In this document: positions 25,080-33,580 of the stretch, piece by piece
How the letters are laid out: the number at the start of each line of letters is the position of its first letter
Numbering within the stretch: position 1 is the stretch's first letter
Assembly (NCBI GenBank): GCA_947427205.1
Contig: CANEHB010000015.1
Span: 1 to 43,446 of the forward strand
From: an uncultured Clostridium sp.
Lineage (GTDB): Bacteria > Bacillota > Clostridia > TANB77 > CAG-508
Direction of reading: 5' to 3'
Length of the DNA: 43,446 nucleotides
Translations under genes and position numbers: made by a program
The notes under the pieces: generated by a model
What the model saw: only the letters and a program-made list of their open reading frames with translations
What the model was told of the DNA's origin: nothing
Database searches by the model: none

Positions 25080-26066
25080 ATGAAAATTGATTTTGTTATC
25101 GCATGGGTAGATGGAAATGACGAAAAATGGTTGTTAGAAAAATCAAAATATTCTTTAGTAAAAGAAAATGATCAGAGTAAAATTAGATATAGAGATTGGG
25201 AAAACTTAAAATATTTATTTAGAGGTATTGAAAAATATGCTCCTTGGGTAAATAATGTTTTTTTTATAACTTATGGTCATTTGCCAAGTTGGTTAAATGT
25301 AAATAATGATAAACTAAAAATTATAAAGCATAGTGATTATATACCAGAAGAGTATTTACCAACTTTTTCAGCAAACCCAATTGAATTAAATTTTCATAAA
25401 ATAAAAGATTTATCAGAAAATTTTGTATATTTTAATGATGATATGTTTATTACAGATTACGTAAAAGAAGAAGATTTTTTTAAAAATGGATTACCATGTG
25501 AAACAGCAATATTAAATCCAGTAACTCCATCAGGATTAGATGTTATGGATTATATATTCTTTAATAATACAAGAATTATTAATAAACATTTTGATAAAAA
25601 GATATGTTTAAAAAATAATTTCTTTAAATTTTTTAATTATAAATATGGTAAAAGTGTACTTAGAACTTGTATGTGTTGTAATTGGAGAAAATTTTTAGGC
25701 TTCAAATTTACACATTTTCCAACTTCACTTAAAAAGAGTACATATGAAGCAATATGGAATTTAGAATATGAAGCTTTGCATGAAGCTTGCAAAAATAAAT
25801 TTAGATCAAAAGATGATTACAGTCAATATTTAATGAAAGATTGGCAAATTGCTTCTGGTAATTTCTTTCCAAGAAGTTTAAAAATTGGAAAATTTCATAA
25901 TGTTTCAGATGATTTAAAAGAAATAAAAAAAGACATTGAATCTAATAATTATAAATTAATGTGTATTAATGATAAAGAATTTGATGGTGATTTTGAAGTT
26001 GTAAAAAATGAAATAAATAGTTCTTTTGAAAAAATATTAGGTAATAAAAGTAGTTTTGAAAAGTAG
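25080..26066 (+). CDS. Stealth family sugar-phosphate transferase
   Basis: Stealth proteins transfer hexose-1-phosphate from a nucleotide sugar to a growing glycan, making phosphodiester links in capsules. The 328-residue product shows CR1 at its start (IDFVIAWVDGND, residues 3-14), then RYRDWENLKYLFRGIEKYAP and WVNNVFFITYGHLPSWLN of CR2, and FVYFNDDMFI with Asn119-Asp120-Asp121. Later HFPTSLKKSTYEAIW fits CR3. I put the start at ATG 25080 because the family begins here; a GTG at 25059 is the alternative. It is inside the operon, between two GT2 genes, and predicts a phosphodiester in the polymer backbone or branches. Confidence 0.9.
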   Translation: MKIDFVIAWVDGNDEKWLLEKSKYSLVKENDQSKIRYRDWENLKYLFRGIEKYAPWVNNVFFITYGHLPSWLNVNNDKLKIIKHSDYIPEEYLPTFSANPIELNFHKIKDLSENFVYFNDDMFITDYVKEEDFFKNGLPCETAILNPVTPSGLDVMDYIFFNNTRIINKHFDKKICLKNNFFKFFNYKYGKSVLRTCMCCNWRKFLGFKFTHFPTSLKKSTYEAIWNLEYEALHEACKNKFRSKDDYSQYLMKDWQIASGNFFPRSLKIGKFHNVSDDLKEIKKDIESNNYKLMCINDKEFDGDFEVVKNEINSSFEKILGNKSSFEK

Positions 26067-26074
26067 GGGAAAGT

Positions 26075-26968
26075 ATGGAAAAAACATTAGCAGTAGTAGT
26101 TACATACAATAGAAAAAAGTTATTAGAAGAATGTATACAAGCTTTGCTAAATCAAAAATATAGCAATTTTGATATATTGATTTTAGATAATAAAAGCACA
26201 GATGATACAGAAGAATATATAAAAAAATATGTAGATAACAAAAAAGTTTATTATAAAAAGACAGAAAAAAATTTAGGTGGCGCTGGTGGTTTTAATTTAG
26301 GAATGAGATATGCTTATGAGCATAAATATGATTTTTGTTGGGTAATGGATGATGATACAATACCAACTGAAAATGCATTAAGTTCACTAGTGTCAAAAAG
26401 AGAAAAAATAAAAAATAATTTTTCTTTTTTATGTAGTGTTGTAAATTTTGAAGATGGAACAATTTGCAAGATGAATATTCCACAAGTTAGTAGTAAATAT
26501 ATATATGATGTAGAGAAAATAAAAGAAAATAATTTATTAAAAGTAGATTATTGTTCATTTGTTTCTTGCTATGTAAATATGAAAATGATAGAAAAATGTG
26601 GACTTCCAATTAAAGAATTTTTTATTTATGGTGATGATGTAGAATTTACGGAAAGACTTTCTAATGAAGAAAAGGCTTTTTTAGATTTAGATAGTATTGT
26701 TGTCCATAAGATGACAAAAAATACAAATACTGATATAATAACAACAGATAAAGAAAAATTAAGTAGAGCTTTTTACACATACAGAAATAGATTTTTTATG
26801 GCTAAGAAGAGTGGAAAAAAGGAAGTAATAAAATATAGTATTAGATATTTCACAATGTTTTATAGAATTTTAAGACATTCACCAAATTATAAGTTTGCTA
26901 GAATTAGAGTTTTAACTAAAGGATATTTTGCAGGATTATTTTTCCATCCTAATATTGAAAAAATATAA
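26075..26968 (+). CDS. Glycosyltransferase family 2, galactofuranosyltransferase-like
   Basis: A GT2 transferase of 297 residues. The N-terminus TLAVVVTYNRKKLLEECIQA, DNKS (38-41), the motif NLGGAGGFNLG (66-76) and WVMDDDTIP with Asp92-94 resemble the GlfT/rhamnosyltransferase branch, in which the GGAGGF loop is conserved. A UDP-galactopyranose mutase gene lies two genes downstream, so UDP-galactofuranose is the likely donor. This pairing is inference. It starts nine bases after the Stealth gene, with GGGGAAAG upstream. Confidence 0.9.
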   Translation: MEKTLAVVVTYNRKKLLEECIQALLNQKYSNFDILILDNKSTDDTEEYIKKYVDNKKVYYKKTEKNLGGAGGFNLGMRYAYEHKYDFCWVMDDDTIPTENALSSLVSKREKIKNNFSFLCSVVNFEDGTICKMNIPQVSSKYIYDVEKIKENNLLKVDYCSFVSCYVNMKMIEKCGLPIKEFFIYGDDVEFTERLSNEEKAFLDLDSIVVHKMTKNTNTDIITTDKEKLSRAFYTYRNRFFMAKKSGKKEVIKYSIRYFTMFYRILRHSPNYKFARIRVLTKGYFAGLFFHPNIEKI

Positions 26969-26986
26969 TGTACAAGAGAGGAAAAT

Positions 26987-28087
26987 ATGTTTGAATATAT
27001 ATTTGTGTTTTTTATAGTAATAGTTATATCAATTTGTTTTGAGCTATCAAAGAGTAAATGGGTTAAAGGAATTTTAGGGATTTCAATAGTTTTAATATTA
27101 TCAATTTTTGGAGGAGTAAGAGATTTAAACATTGGTACAGATGTACTAATTTATGGAAGAAAATCTTTTGAAAGTGCTTTAATATATGATAGCTTTTTCA
27201 AATTATATAATTATTTAAAACTAGATGTTGGATATTTATTTCTAACATTCATTATTTCAAGATTTAGTGGTAATATTAATTTCTTTTTATTTATACTACA
27301 ACTAATTTGTAATGCAGTTGTATTTAAAGTTTTAGCAAATAATAAAAATAAAGGATCAGTTACAATAGGATTAATTATATATTTAGGAATTTATTATTGT
27401 AGAACTTTTAATTTCTTAAGACAATCACTTGCTTTAGTAGTTGTGTTATATGCATATAAATTTTTAGATGAAGATAAGGATATAAAATATATTATATCAG
27501 TACTATTTGCAAGTCTTTTTCATAGTACAGCTTTAGTTGCTCTTGTTGCAATTATTTTTAAAATCATATCAAAAAGAAAAGATAGAAAAGCACTATTATT
27601 TATTATTTTTTCTATATCATTTGTATTGAGTTTAACACTAGATAAAGTAATTCCACTTTTATATAATATAGGATTATTACCTTATAAATATTATGAATAT
27701 ATTTTTAAATATGTTAATACTAGTACATTTATTGATTGGGTAGATATTGCATATAAATTGTTATGGATAGGTTTATATGTTGTAGTATTTAATAAAAGAG
27801 AATATGATAGTAAAAATAATTTCTATTTTTCTTTATTAGTATTAGATTTTATAATTTTTAACTTTAGAAGAACATTATTATATACAGATAGAATAGCTTT
27901 ATATTTTGGATTTGTACAAATATTTTTTATACCACAAATTATAGAAAAATCTACTAAAGATAGAAAAACTAAAATGATAGTTTATATGGTAACAGTTGCA
28001 GTTACTCTACTTTTCTGGTACATGAAGTTTGTAAAACAAGGTTCATGTGAAGTATATCCATATACTTCACAGATTTTAAATATATAA
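26987..28087 (+). CDS. EpsG-like polysaccharide polymerase (Wzy type)
   Basis: A 366-residue membrane protein with about ten hydrophobic helices. GGVRDLNIGTDVLIYGRKSFE (quoted to 21 as residues 43-63, key residues R45, D46, G49, T50, D51) is the EpsG hallmark, and FNFLRQSLALVVVLYAY and SLFHSTALVALVAII follow, as in EpsG proteins. It should join repeat units on the outer face of the membrane. AGAGAGGA precedes the ATG. Position between glycosyltransferases and the flippase gene agrees. Confidence 0.88.
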   Translation: MFEYIFVFFIVIVISICFELSKSKWVKGILGISIVLILSIFGGVRDLNIGTDVLIYGRKSFESALIYDSFFKLYNYLKLDVGYLFLTFIISRFSGNINFFLFILQLICNAVVFKVLANNKNKGSVTIGLIIYLGIYYCRTFNFLRQSLALVVVLYAYKFLDEDKDIKYIISVLFASLFHSTALVALVAIIFKIISKRKDRKALLFIIFSISFVLSLTLDKVIPLLYNIGLLPYKYYEYIFKYVNTSTFIDWVDIAYKLLWIGLYVVVFNKREYDSKNNFYFSLLVLDFIIFNFRRTLLYTDRIALYFGFVQIFFIPQIIEKSTKDRKTKMIVYMVTVAVTLLFWYMKFVKQGSCEVYPYTSQILNI

Positions 28088-28100
28088 AAGGAGACTAGCT

Positions 28101-29213
28101 ATGAAGTATGACTATTTAATTGTAGGTTCAGGATTATTTGGAGCAATATTTGCATATGAAGCAAATAAAAAAGGAAAGAATTGTTTAGTTATAGACAAAA
28201 GAGAACATATTGGTGGAAATATTTATACAGAGAGAATAGAAGATATTAATGTACATAAATATGGAGCTCATATATTTCATACAAGTAATAAAGAAGTATG
28301 GAACTATATAAATCAATTTGCGGAATTTAATAGATATACAAATTCACCAGTTGCTAAATATAAAGATGAAGTTTATAATCTTCCATTTAATATGAATACT
28401 TTTAATAAGTTATGGGGAGTATTTACTCCTGAAGAGGCAAAGAAAAAAATAGAAGAAGAATTAAAAGAAGTAAATATAGATGAGCCTAAAAATTTAGAAG
28501 AACAAGCTATAAAGCTAGTTGGAAAAACAATTTATGAAAAGTTAGTAAAAGGTTATACAGAAAAACAGTGGGGAATGAGAGCAACAGAACTTCCAAGTTT
28601 TATAATAAAACGTTTGCCAGTACGTTTTACATATGATAATAATTATTTTAATGACAAGTATCAAGGAATACCAGAAGGTGGATATACTGGAATAATAGAA
28701 AAGATGCTTGAAGGGATAGAAACTAAATTAAATTATGATTATTTTGAACATAAAGAAGAACTACAAAATATTTCAGAAAAAATAATATTTACAGGTCCAA
28801 TAGATCAGTATTATGATTATTGCTATGGAGAACTTGAATATAGAAGTGTAAGATTTGAAACTGAAATTTTAGATACAGATAATTATCAGGGAAATGCCGT
28901 TGTAAATTATACAGAATATGAAGTACCATATACAAGAATAATAGAACATAAACATTTTGAATATGGTACACAACCCAAAACAGTAATTTCAAGAGAATAT
29001 TCAGACGCTTGGAATAAGGATAAAGAACCTTATTATCCAATAAATAATGAAAAAAATAATAAACTATATGAAAAATATAGAGAACTTGCAGATAAAGATG
29101 AAAAGGTAGTATTTGGAGGAAGATTAGGACAATATAAATACTATGACATGCATAAAATTATTGAAGAAGCATTAAATTGTGTAAGAAGGATTATAAATGA
29201 AGAAAAATGTTAG
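28101..29213 (+). CDS. glf: UDP-galactopyranose mutase
   Basis: This flavoenzyme turns UDP-galactopyranose into UDP-galactofuranose in the cytoplasm. The 370-residue product has the FAD-binding start DYLIVGSGLFGAIFAYEA, DKREHIGGNIYTE, and HKYGAHIFHTSNKEVW, then VKGYTEKQWGMRATELP, PVRFTYDNNYFNDKYQGIPE (20 residues) and GGRLGQYKYYDMHK. All are diagnostic of Glf. Its presence predicts galactofuranose in the polymer. AAGGAGA lies before the ATG. Its last 17 bases overlap the flippase gene. Confidence 0.97.
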   Translation: MKYDYLIVGSGLFGAIFAYEANKKGKNCLVIDKREHIGGNIYTERIEDINVHKYGAHIFHTSNKEVWNYINQFAEFNRYTNSPVAKYKDEVYNLPFNMNTFNKLWGVFTPEEAKKKIEEELKEVNIDEPKNLEEQAIKLVGKTIYEKLVKGYTEKQWGMRATELPSFIIKRLPVRFTYDNNYFNDKYQGIPEGGYTGIIEKMLEGIETKLNYDYFEHKEELQNISEKIIFTGPIDQYYDYCYGELEYRSVRFETEILDTDNYQGNAVVNYTEYEVPYTRIIEHKHFEYGTQPKTVISREYSDAWNKDKEPYYPINNEKNNKLYEKYRELADKDEKVVFGGRLGQYKYYDMHKIIEEALNCVRRIINEEKC

Positions 29214-30669
29214 TGTAAAGAAAAATATTATATTAAGTACCTTATATCAAATATTAACTATGATAATTCCATTTATAACTGCACCATATATTTCAAGAGT
29301 TATTGGGGCAAATGGAGTTGGAATATACAGTTATACTTTATCAATTCAAACATATTTTTCTATGATTGCAGCATTAGGAACAGTAACTTATGGAGCTAGA
29401 GAAATTGCTAGAAATAGAGATGATGAACATAAAAGAAGTAAAATATTTTGGGAAATAGAAATTTTAACAATTATAACCTCAGCGATATGTTTAGTATTAT
29501 GGGTTATTTTAATAGGACTTAGTGATACTTATAAGATATATTATATAATTTTAACAATGAATTTATTTAATACAATGTTTGATATTTCATGGTTTTATAG
29601 TGGCTTAGAGCAATTTAAGTACACAGTTACTCAAAATTCTATATTTAAGATTTTAGGAGTACTATTATTATTTATATTTGTAAAAAAACCAAGTGATTTA
29701 ATTATATATATGGCAATAATGTCACTTACTACTTTACTTGGAACTATGTCAATGTGGATTTATTTACCAAAGTTTTTAAAGAAAGTAAAAATAAAAGAAT
29801 TAAAAATAGTACATCATTTTAAAGAAACTTTAATATATTTTATACCAACAATTGCAACATCAATATATACTGTTTTAGATAAAACTTTAATAGGTGTAAT
29901 TACAAATAATGAAAAAGAAAATGGATTTTATGAGCAAGCTACTAAAATTATAAATATGACAAAAGCACTTACATTTACATCATTAAATACAGTTTTAGGA
30001 GCAAGAATATCTTATTTATTTGTAGAAGAAAAAATGGATGAAATACGTAAAAGAATTGATGCTTCTATTAATTACATATTTCTTATGGGATTTGGAATAA
30101 TGTTTGGATTAATGGGTGTTGCTAATAGATTTGTTCCTGCATTTTTTGGAAGTGGATATGAAGAAGTTGCAGGTTTAATAAAAATACTTAGTCCACTAGT
30201 TATTATAATAGGTGTAAGTAACTGTTTAGGAGCTCAGTATTATAATCCAGCAGGATTAAGATCTAAGAGTGCAAAATTTATTATTGCAGGCTCTTGTATA
30301 AATTTAGTTTTAAATTTATGTTTAATTCCTAAATTTGGAAGTTATGGTGCAGCAGTGGCGACTATAGTTGCAGAACTAGTTATATCTATTTTATATTTAA
30401 AATATTGCGATGGATTTTTAACATTAAAAAAGATATGCAAGTTTGCATGGAAAAAGTTAATAGTTGGACTAATAATGTTTGTAATTGTATGTTTATTATC
30501 AAATTTAACAATATTCAAAAATTCTATGATAGTTGCAATACAAGTAATTTGTGGAGTTTTAATATATGGAGTAGGCTTAATGATTTTTAAAGATGAATTT
30601 ACAATTTCATTTTTAAAGAAACAAGTTTTGACTAGATTTACAAAAAAGGAGAAAAAATGGGAAAATTAA
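29197..30669 (+). CDS. Wzx-type polysaccharide flippase
   Basis: A 490-residue membrane protein of the MOP superfamily with about 14 helices. The start VKKNIILSTLYQILTMIIPF, ITAPYISRVIGANGVGIYSY and GTVTYGAREIARNRDD are typical of capsule O-unit flippases of Gram-positive bacteria. It should move the lipid-linked repeat unit across the membrane before polymerisation by the EpsG-like protein. It overlaps glf by 17 bases and licD by 13, with AAGGA upstream, showing tight coupling. Confidence 0.95.
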   Translation: MKKNVSVKKNIILSTLYQILTMIIPFITAPYISRVIGANGVGIYSYTLSIQTYFSMIAALGTVTYGAREIARNRDDEHKRSKIFWEIEILTIITSAICLVLWVILIGLSDTYKIYYIILTMNLFNTMFDISWFYSGLEQFKYTVTQNSIFKILGVLLLFIFVKKPSDLIIYMAIMSLTTLLGTMSMWIYLPKFLKKVKIKELKIVHHFKETLIYFIPTIATSIYTVLDKTLIGVITNNEKENGFYEQATKIINMTKALTFTSLNTVLGARISYLFVEEKMDEIRKRIDASINYIFLMGFGIMFGLMGVANRFVPAFFGSGYEEVAGLIKILSPLVIIIGVSNCLGAQYYNPAGLRSKSAKFIIAGSCINLVLNLCLIPKFGSYGAAVATIVAELVISILYLKYCDGFLTLKKICKFAWKKLIVGLIMFVIVCLLSNLTIFKNSMIVAIQVICGVLIYGVGLMIFKDEFTISFLKKQVLTRFTKKEKKWEN

Positions 30670-31559
30670 ATTTAGAACCAGAAACTAAATGTGACTTTTA
30701 TATAGATACTAATAGAAAAAAAGTTTGGCAAGCTGAACTTGATATTTTAGAAAAAGTTATAGATGTATGTGATAAGAATAATATCAAATATTTTTTAGCG
30801 AGTGGAACTTTATTAGGAGCAGTTAGACATAAAGGTTTTATACCATGGGATGATGATATTGATTTAGTAATGAAAAGAGAAGATTATAATAGATTTCTTG
30901 AAATCGCTGAGAAAAGTATAAAATATCCATATTTTTTACAATGTTATAAAACAGAGAAAAATTATATGAGAGGACATGCACAAATAAGAAATTCAGAAAC
31001 AACAGCAATAATTAGAGGCGATAAAAACAACACATACAATAAAGGAATTTTTATAGATGTTTTCCCATTAGATAATGTCCCGGATGGAAAAATAAAAAGA
31101 AAGATATTTTTAGATGAACTAATTTTTAGAAAGAAAATGTTAATGTTGTATTTTCAAAGAAGTAATATAAAAAAAGATTCTATAAAGTCAATGATAAAAT
31201 TAGCAATTATTAAAGTATATTGGTCGATTTTTAATTTAGAGAAAAGTATTTTAAAGTATGAAAAAGCACTTCAGAAATATGATAAGATAAATACTGAAGA
31301 AAATGGTTCATTAGGATTTAGACCAAATGATACAAAGTTCAAAAACAGTTGGTTTGAAGGAGAAGTAGAAGTAGATTTTGAATATTTAAAATTGAAAGCA
31401 CCACGTGGATATCATGAGTTTTTAACTAGTCAATATGGAGACTATATGAAACTTCCTGAAAATAAAAATGGAAGTGCACATGGATCTGTTTTCTTTGACA
31501 CAGAAAAAAGTTATAAAGAATATGAAAACAGAATTGAAGAAATTGTAAAAGAATTATAA
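30657..31559 (+). CDS. LicD family phosphotransferase
   Basis: LicD proteins move phosphocholine or similar phospho-groups from a CDP-activated donor to sugars. The 300-residue product has FLASGTLLGAVRHKGFIPWD followed by Asp65-Asp66-Asp67 and Asp69, the nucleotidyltransferase-fold core with its metal-binding aspartates. No LicA/LicC choline genes are in the window; the TagD-like cytidylyltransferase downstream is the obvious candidate donor maker. AAGGAGAAAAA precedes the ATG, within the flippase gene. A strong palindromic terminator follows. Confidence 0.93.
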   Translation: MGKLNLEPETKCDFYIDTNRKKVWQAELDILEKVIDVCDKNNIKYFLASGTLLGAVRHKGFIPWDDDIDLVMKREDYNRFLEIAEKSIKYPYFLQCYKTEKNYMRGHAQIRNSETTAIIRGDKNNTYNKGIFIDVFPLDNVPDGKIKRKIFLDELIFRKKMLMLYFQRSNIKKDSIKSMIKLAIIKVYWSIFNLEKSILKYEKALQKYDKINTEENGSLGFRPNDTKFKNSWFEGEVEVDFEYLKLKAPRGYHEFLTSQYGDYMKLPENKNGSAHGSVFFDTEKSYKEYENRIEEIVKEL

Positions 31560-31564
31560 AAAAT

Positions 31565-31594
31565 AAGCAGTACTAATATTAGTACTGCTTTTAA
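31565..31594 (+). terminator. Palindromic terminator after licD-type gene
   Basis: AAGCAGTACT (31565-31574) pairs perfectly with AGTACTGCTT (31581-31590) around an AATATT loop, then TTTT. It separates the first ten polysaccharide genes from the following cassette, which has its own promoter. Confidence 0.85.
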
Positions 31595-31601
31595 AATGTA
31601 C

Positions 31602-31630
31602 TTGACACATATTAATTCTAGGGGTATGAT
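31602..31630 (+). promoter_or_regulatory. Internal promoter for the GNAT-aminotransferase-cytidylyltransferase cassette
   Basis: TTGACA (31602-31607) and TATGAT (31625-31630) are spaced by 17 bases, just after the terminator. It lies about 40 bases before the ATG at 31671 and argues against the longer in-frame start at 31596. Confidence 0.85.
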
Positions 31631-31670
31631 AAATTTGTTAAAAGACAGCTATGTATTTATGGAGGAATAT

Positions 31671-32477
31671 ATGATTATAGAATGTTTGGATAAAAAATAT
31701 GAAAAAATCGTAGAAGATTATATAGGTGATAAATATTATAAATGTATATATTTATATTTAGATTTGAAAAAGTATGGATTTTCAAATAGTAATATAAAGA
31801 CATGGATACAAGTAAAAGAAAATGAAGAAATTTCTACAGTAATATTAATGTACTATACAGGAATGCATGTATTTTCAATAAAACACGACTATGATATACA
31901 AGAATTATGTGAATTTATAAAAGAAAAAAGACCAGCTATGATATGTGGTGAAAAAATTATTATTTCTAATATTTATGATAATTTAGGAATATCAGATTAT
32001 AATGTTGAACTAGGATGGGTTAGAGAATTAGATTCAATTATTGCTTCTGATAGAGACGGAATTGAAAAGGCAAAAGAAGAAGATTTTTATCAAATAGCTA
32101 AATTACTTTATGAAGATGAGGATTTAGGAAGTTCTTATAGATTAGAAGAATTAAAAAATCAAATGTATGAAAGAAATAAAGAAAAATATGTAAGAAATTA
32201 TATTATAAAAAATGAGAATGAAATTATATGTCATGCAGGAACAGGCGCAGAAAACGAAAAAGTAGCAATGCTAAGTTATGTAATTACAAATCCAAAGTAT
32301 AGAAATAAGGGATATGCAAAAAAAATATGCAATGCAGTTTGTGAAGATTTAATAAAAGAAAAGAAGAAAGTATATTTAATAAACTATTCAACAGAATCAA
32401 CAGTATTATATGATAAGCTTGGTTTTAAGATATGTTCTGAATGGGGAAAAATATTTTTAAATTTAAAAAGTAATTAA
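31671..32477 (+). CDS. GNAT family acetyltransferase with N-terminal extra domain
   Basis: The 268-residue product ends in a GNAT fold (about 130-268): KVAMLSYVITNPKYRNKGYA is the acetyl-CoA loop, followed by KKVYLINYSTESTVLYDKLG, the last strand and helix. The first 125 residues form a separate domain, possibly a degenerate GNAT-like half, as in two-domain GNAT proteins. It probably acetylates an amino group of a small precursor. The start at 31671 follows TGGAGGAA and a promoter. Its stop overlaps an ATG at 32477 and the next gene starts 14 bases on. Substrate unknown; an amino sugar or amino alcohol from this cassette is a guess. Confidence 0.85.
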   Translation: MIIECLDKKYEKIVEDYIGDKYYKCIYLYLDLKKYGFSNSNIKTWIQVKENEEISTVILMYYTGMHVFSIKHDYDIQELCEFIKEKRPAMICGEKIIISNIYDNLGISDYNVELGWVRELDSIIASDRDGIEKAKEEDFYQIAKLLYEDEDLGSSYRLEELKNQMYERNKEKYVRNYIIKNENEIICHAGTGAENEKVAMLSYVITNPKYRNKGYAKKICNAVCEDLIKEKKKVYLINYSTESTVLYDKLGFKICSEWGKIFLNLKSN

Positions 32478-32491
32478 TGTTGGAGGTAAAT

Positions 32492-33565
32492 ATGTTAAAT
32501 TTTACAGTTGGACCAGTACAAATGAATGAAGAAATTAGAAAAATAGGATATGATCAAGTACCATATTTTAGAACAGAAGAGTTTTCAAAATTGATGCTTG
32601 AAAATGAAAAACTTGTTAAAAAGTTTGCTAAAGCTGAAGAGAATGCTAGAGTAGCTTTTATAACAGGTTCAGGTACAGCTTCAATGGAGGCTACAGTAAT
32701 TAATCTTTTTAATGAAGATGATAATTTATTAGTAGTTAATGGTGGAAGTTTTGGAAAAAGATTTGTAGAATTATGTAATATACATGGTATAAAACATACA
32801 GAAATAAAACTTGATTTTGGAGAAATGTTAACTCAAGAAATATTAAATAGATATGAAGGTCAAAAATTTACAGGATTTCTAGTTAATATTAATGAAACTT
32901 CAACAGGAATGTATTATAATATTGATATGATAAGTGAATTTTGCAAAAAAAATAATATATTTTTAGTTGTTGATGCAATTAGTTCCTTTTTAGCAGATCC
33001 TTTGGATATGGTTAAATATAATATAGGAGTAATGATTACAGGATCGCAAAAAGCTTTAGCTTGTCCACCAGGAGTATCAATTATTGTTCTATCAGAAGAA
33101 GCGCAAAAAAGAGTTTATAATAATGATGTAAAATGCGTGTATTTAAATTTAAAAAGTGCTTTAGAAAATGGAGAAAGAGGCCAAACGCCTTTTACACCAG
33201 CAGTTGGGATTTTAATACAAATAAATAAAAGACTTAAGCAAATTGAAGAAAACGGAGGAGTGGATGTAGAAATAAATAGAGTTGCTGAAATTGCAGAAGA
33301 TTTTAGAAGTAAAATTAGAACATTACCACTAAAAGTTTTTTCAAGCTCTTTATCTAATGCAGTTACTCCAATTTGTCCACTTAATGTAACAGCTTCTTCT
33401 GTATTTAATATATTAAAAAATGAATATAATATATGGATTTGTCCAAATGGTGGAGATTTAAAAGATAAAATTTTTAGAGTTGGTCATATAGGTTATTTAA
33501 CAAAAGAAGATAATAATACATTAATAAATGCTTTAATAGATATGCAAAAAAGAGATTTATTATAA
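32492..33565 (+). CDS. Class V PLP aminotransferase (AEP/serine-pyruvate transaminase-like)
   Basis: A fold-type I PLP enzyme of 357 residues. FTVGPVQMNEEIRK, PYFRTEEFS, FITGSGTASMEATVINLF, the PLP-binding Asp in FLVVDAISSF and Lys187 in TGSQKALACPPG are those of the class V group that includes 2-aminoethylphosphonate-pyruvate and alanine-glyoxylate transaminases. It should convert an aldehyde or ketone to an amine. No phosphonate genes (PEP mutase, decarboxylase) are visible, so a keto-sugar or dihydroxyacetone-type substrate is as likely. I chose ATG 32492, eight bases after TTGGAGG, over 32477. Linked to the cytidylyltransferase gene 15 bases downstream. Confidence 0.9.
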   Translation: MLNFTVGPVQMNEEIRKIGYDQVPYFRTEEFSKLMLENEKLVKKFAKAEENARVAFITGSGTASMEATVINLFNEDDNLLVVNGGSFGKRFVELCNIHGIKHTEIKLDFGEMLTQEILNRYEGQKFTGFLVNINETSTGMYYNIDMISEFCKKNNIFLVVDAISSFLADPLDMVKYNIGVMITGSQKALACPPGVSIIVLSEEAQKRVYNNDVKCVYLNLKSALENGERGQTPFTPAVGILIQINKRLKQIEENGGVDVEINRVAEIAEDFRSKIRTLPLKVFSSSLSNAVTPICPLNVTASSVFNILKNEYNIWICPNGGDLKDKIFRVGHIGYLTKEDNNTLINALIDMQKRDLL

Positions 33566-33580
33566 AGAGGTAAATAAGAA

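Noticed and set aside
31596..31670. Longer start for the GNAT gene at 31596
   Set aside because: The region holds a consensus promoter (TTGACA and TATGAT), while TGGAGGAA sits directly before the ATG at 31671.
32492..33565. Phosphonate biosynthesis pathway suspected from the AEP transaminase-like gene
   Set aside because: PEP mutase and phosphonopyruvate decarboxylase genes are absent from the window, so the substrate is left open.
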